The notes under the pieces were generated by a model. It worked only from the letters and a program-made list of their open reading frames with translations, made no database searches and was not told the DNA's origin. Positions 5,226-6,913 of a stretch of DNA of 6,913 nucleotides are shown here, piece after piece; positions within the stretch are counted from its first letter, which is position 1; each line of letters opens with the position of its first letter. Made by a program: the position numbers and the translations under genes. This DNA is from CAYFJO01 sp964343305 (GTDB lineage Bacteria > Planctomycetota > Planctomycetia > Pirellulales > Pirellulaceae): NCBI GenBank assembly GCA_964343305.1, contig CAYFJO010000538.1, positions 1-6,913 of the forward strand, in the 5' to 3' direction.

Positions 5226-6913
5226 ATGAATGTGCTCACTCGCCTCTTGCGTTGGCTGCGCCACAGGCCACAAGTCTCGACAAAGTCGATCCAACTTCGA
5301 GGCCAAATGCGAGGCATCGAGCCGCTCGAAAAGCGAATTCTATTGGCCTCGGATTTTGGTGATGCTCCGCTACCCTATCCGGTCACCTTGGCGGAAGGCG
5401 GCGCGGAACACGTGACAGGCGGTGCCTTACAACTGGGTGCAACGGTCGATTCCGAAGCAGACGGCACGCACTCGGCCGGTGCCGACTTTGATGACAACAA
5501 CGGTGCGACGCCAGATGACGAAGACGGCGTGACGTTTGGCGCGATTCAGGTCGGCGCACTTGACGCAACGGTCGCGGTTAACGTGCAAGGCGCGGCAGGC
5601 AAGCTAGACGCCTGGATCGACTTCAACGGCGATGGGTCGTGGGGCGGACCGGGTGAGCAGATCTTTGCTTCGCAGAATGTCGTGGTCGGGACGAACAACC
5701 TGACGTTTGATGTTTCCAGCTATACGATTGCTGGCACGACCTATGCTCGATTCCGGCTCAGTACGGGCGGAGGGCTGGGCGTTGGAGGTTTGGCAGTGGA
5801 TGGCGAAGTCGAGGACTATCAAGTCACGATCGGCAACCCGTCAGCCGCCAGCGGCACGTTTGGCGGGCAGAACACGATCAGCAGCACCGCCATCGATGCC
5901 ATATCGGCGTTCGCTGCGGATGTGGACGGCGACGGGGATCTTGATGTGCTGTCCGCCTCGTACAGTGACGACAAAATCGCCTGGTACGAGAACGACGGCA
6001 GCCAGAACTTCACGGCCCACACCATCAGTACGGCTGCCAATGGAGCCTGGTCGGTGGTCGCGGCGGACGTCGACGGGGACGGGGATCTCGATGTGCTCAG
6101 CGCATCGCGCGCTGACGACAAGATCGCCTGGTACGAAAACGACGGCAGCCAGAACTTCACCACCCGCACCATCAGCACCGCCGCCGATGGGGCCTTTTCG
6201 GTGTTCGCGGCGGATGTGGATGGCGACGGAGATCTGGATGTCCTCAGCGCATCATGGTCTGACGACAAGATCGCCTGGTACGAGAACGACGGCAGCCAGA
6301 ACTTCACAGCACACACCATCAGCACGGCAGCAGATCGAGCCTCTTCGGTGTTCGCGGCGGACATCGACGGGGACGGGGATCTCGATGTCCTCAGTGCGTC
6401 GACCTATGACGACAAGGTCGCCTGGTACGAGAACGACGGCAGCCAGAACTTCACGGCCCACACCATCAGTACGGCAGGAGATTATAGCGTTTCAGTATTC
6501 GCGGCGGACGTCGACTCCGACGGGGATCTCGATGTGCTTTCCGCGTCCTTCTATGATGACAAGATTACCTGGTACGAGAACGACGGCAGCCAGAATTTCA
6601 CGAGCCACACCATCAGCACGGCCGCCAATGGACCCTTTTCCGTATTCGCAGCGGACGTCGATGGGGATGGGGATCTCGATGTACTCAGCGCGTCGGACTA
6701 TGACGGCAAGGTCGCCTGGTACGAGAACGACGGCAGCCAGAACTTCACGGCCCACACCATCAGTACTGCCGCGATCATAGGCCGATCGGTGTTCGCAGCA
6801 GACGTGGACGGCGACGGCGATCTCGATGTGCTCAGCGCGGCTGAGTTTGACGATAAGATCGCTTGGTATGAAAACCTGAACGATCCGAAAGATTTCGGCG
6901 ACGCACCATCTCC
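5226..6913 (+). CDS. Large extracellular-type GEVED and FG-GAP/VCBS propeller protein, 3' end outside the window
   Basis: The frame is open from the ATG at 5226 to the window end (562 codons, no stop), so the gene is partial. Residues 1-30 are basic (RLLRWLRHRP). IEPLEKRILLAS (31-42) is an LEPR-XLL-like motif found at the N-termini of large planctomycete proteins, proposed to act in export or sorting. DFGDAP (43-48) opens a GEVED domain that includes DDEDGV (97-102), LDAWIDFNGDGSW (127-139) and GEVEDYQV (193-200). From residue 228 come seven repeats of 49 residues (the last truncated), each with a DxDGDGDLDVL calcium-binding loop, then DDKIAWYENDGSQNFT; these are FG-GAP/VCBS-type blades of a beta-propeller. 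NDPKDFGDAPS at the end starts a second DFGDAP unit. No ribosome site is clear; a TTG at 5181 is a weaker alternative start. It is probably a secreted or surface protein for adhesion or binding; ligand unknown. Confidence 0.88.
   Translation, partial: MNVLTRLLRWLRHRPQVSTKSIQLRGQMRGIEPLEKRILLASDFGDAPLPYPVTLAEGGAEHVTGGALQLGATVDSEADGTHSAGADFDDNNGATPDDEDGVTFGAIQVGALDATVAVNVQGAAGKLDAWIDFNGDGSWGGPGEQIFASQNVVVGTNNLTFDVSSYTIAGTTYARFRLSTGGGLGVGGLAVDGEVEDYQVTIGNPSAASGTFGGQNTISSTAIDAISAFAADVDGDGDLDVLSASYSDDKIAWYENDGSQNFTAHTISTAANGAWSVVAADVDGDGDLDVLSASRADDKIAWYENDGSQNFTTRTISTAADGAFSVFAADVDGDGDLDVLSASWSDDKIAWYENDGSQNFTAHTISTAADRASSVFAADIDGDGDLDVLSASTYDDKVAWYENDGSQNFTAHTISTAGDYSVSVFAADVDSDGDLDVLSASFYDDKITWYENDGSQNFTSHTISTAANGPFSVFAADVDGDGDLDVLSASDYDGKVAWYENDGSQNFTAHTISTAAIIGRSVFAADVDGDGDLDVLSAAEFDDKIAWYENLNDPKDFGDAPS
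5907..6875 (+). repeat. Seven in-frame tandem repeats of exactly 147 bp encoding propeller blades
   Basis: Units start at 5907, 6054, 6201, 6348, 6495, 6642 and 6789, with no insertion or deletion between them. Units 1-6 are complete, and unit 7 stops after WYEN at 6875. The block from DDKIAWYEND to FTAHTIST is nearly identical at the DNA level, while two short stretches per unit differ. Since 147 is a multiple of 3, any frame without a stop in one unit stays open through the whole array, which explains the long Arg/Thr-rich plus-strand frame and the minus-strand frames here. The similarity suggests recent duplication or ongoing homogenisation. Loss or gain of units by recombination is likely. 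Confidence 0.95.

Noticed and set aside
5819..6755. Several minus-strand frames with repeats such as REVLAAVVLVPGDLV
   Set aside because: They are antisense shadows of the same tandem repeats, with no own ribosome sites or domain signs.
5707..6780. Long plus-strand Arg/Thr/Ser-rich frame in the repeat region
   Set aside because: It is the shifted frame of the 147-bp repeats. A period divisible by 3 keeps any stop-free frame open, and the true frame has clear GEVED and calcium-loop motifs.
5907..6875. Regular repeats considered as a CRISPR array
   Set aside because: The units are long, coding, contiguous and in frame; there are no spacers.

Overview
The window looks like chromosomal DNA from a planctomycete, probably of the Pirellula/Rhodopirellula type. 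Three things point there: a large extracellular-type protein that opens with an LEPR-XLL-like motif followed by a GEVED domain, a double-hairpin intergenic repeat whose translation reads TDFQSV, and mid-range GC content with mostly ordinary Shine-Dalgarno sites. This assignment rests on recognised family features, not on a database search.

Left part, plus strand (79-1571): an unrecognised acidic 177-residue protein, an intergenic stretch carrying the planctomycete-type double-hairpin repeat, and a PIG-L/LmbE-family zinc deacetylase. The 3' end of the deacetylase gene overlaps tail to tail with the next gene.

Middle part, minus strand, read from right to left (5057 down to 1507): an MTH1187/UPF0045-family thiamine-binding protein and an L-2-hydroxyglutarate oxidase (lhgO) form a translationally coupled pair through an ATGA overlap. 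Then come a small three-helix membrane protein with a DUF2007-like soluble N-terminus, which has a perfect TATAAT box almost on its start codon, and a secreted protein whose Cys/His/Glu-Gly-Asn pattern suggests a CHAP or NlpC/P60-like papain-fold hydrolase with a Lys/Pro/Ala-rich tail.

Right part, plus strand (5226 to the window end): a long open frame with no stop that leaves the window. It encodes a basic N-terminus, an LEPR-XLL-like motif, a GEVED domain, seven FG-GAP/VCBS-type repeats of exactly 147 bp each, and the start of what appears to be a second DFGDAP/GEVED unit. The seventh repeat stops early, and the piece it lacks matches the segment just before the first repeat, which suggests a closed seven-bladed beta-propeller. 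The 168-bp gap between this gene and the thiamine-binding/lhgO pair holds a near-perfect 19-bp palindrome, a candidate operator.

No RNA genes, insertion sequences, CRISPR arrays or phage genes were seen. I found no convincing new multi-gene system. The most interesting items are the propeller protein, the secreted papain-fold candidate and the palindromes.
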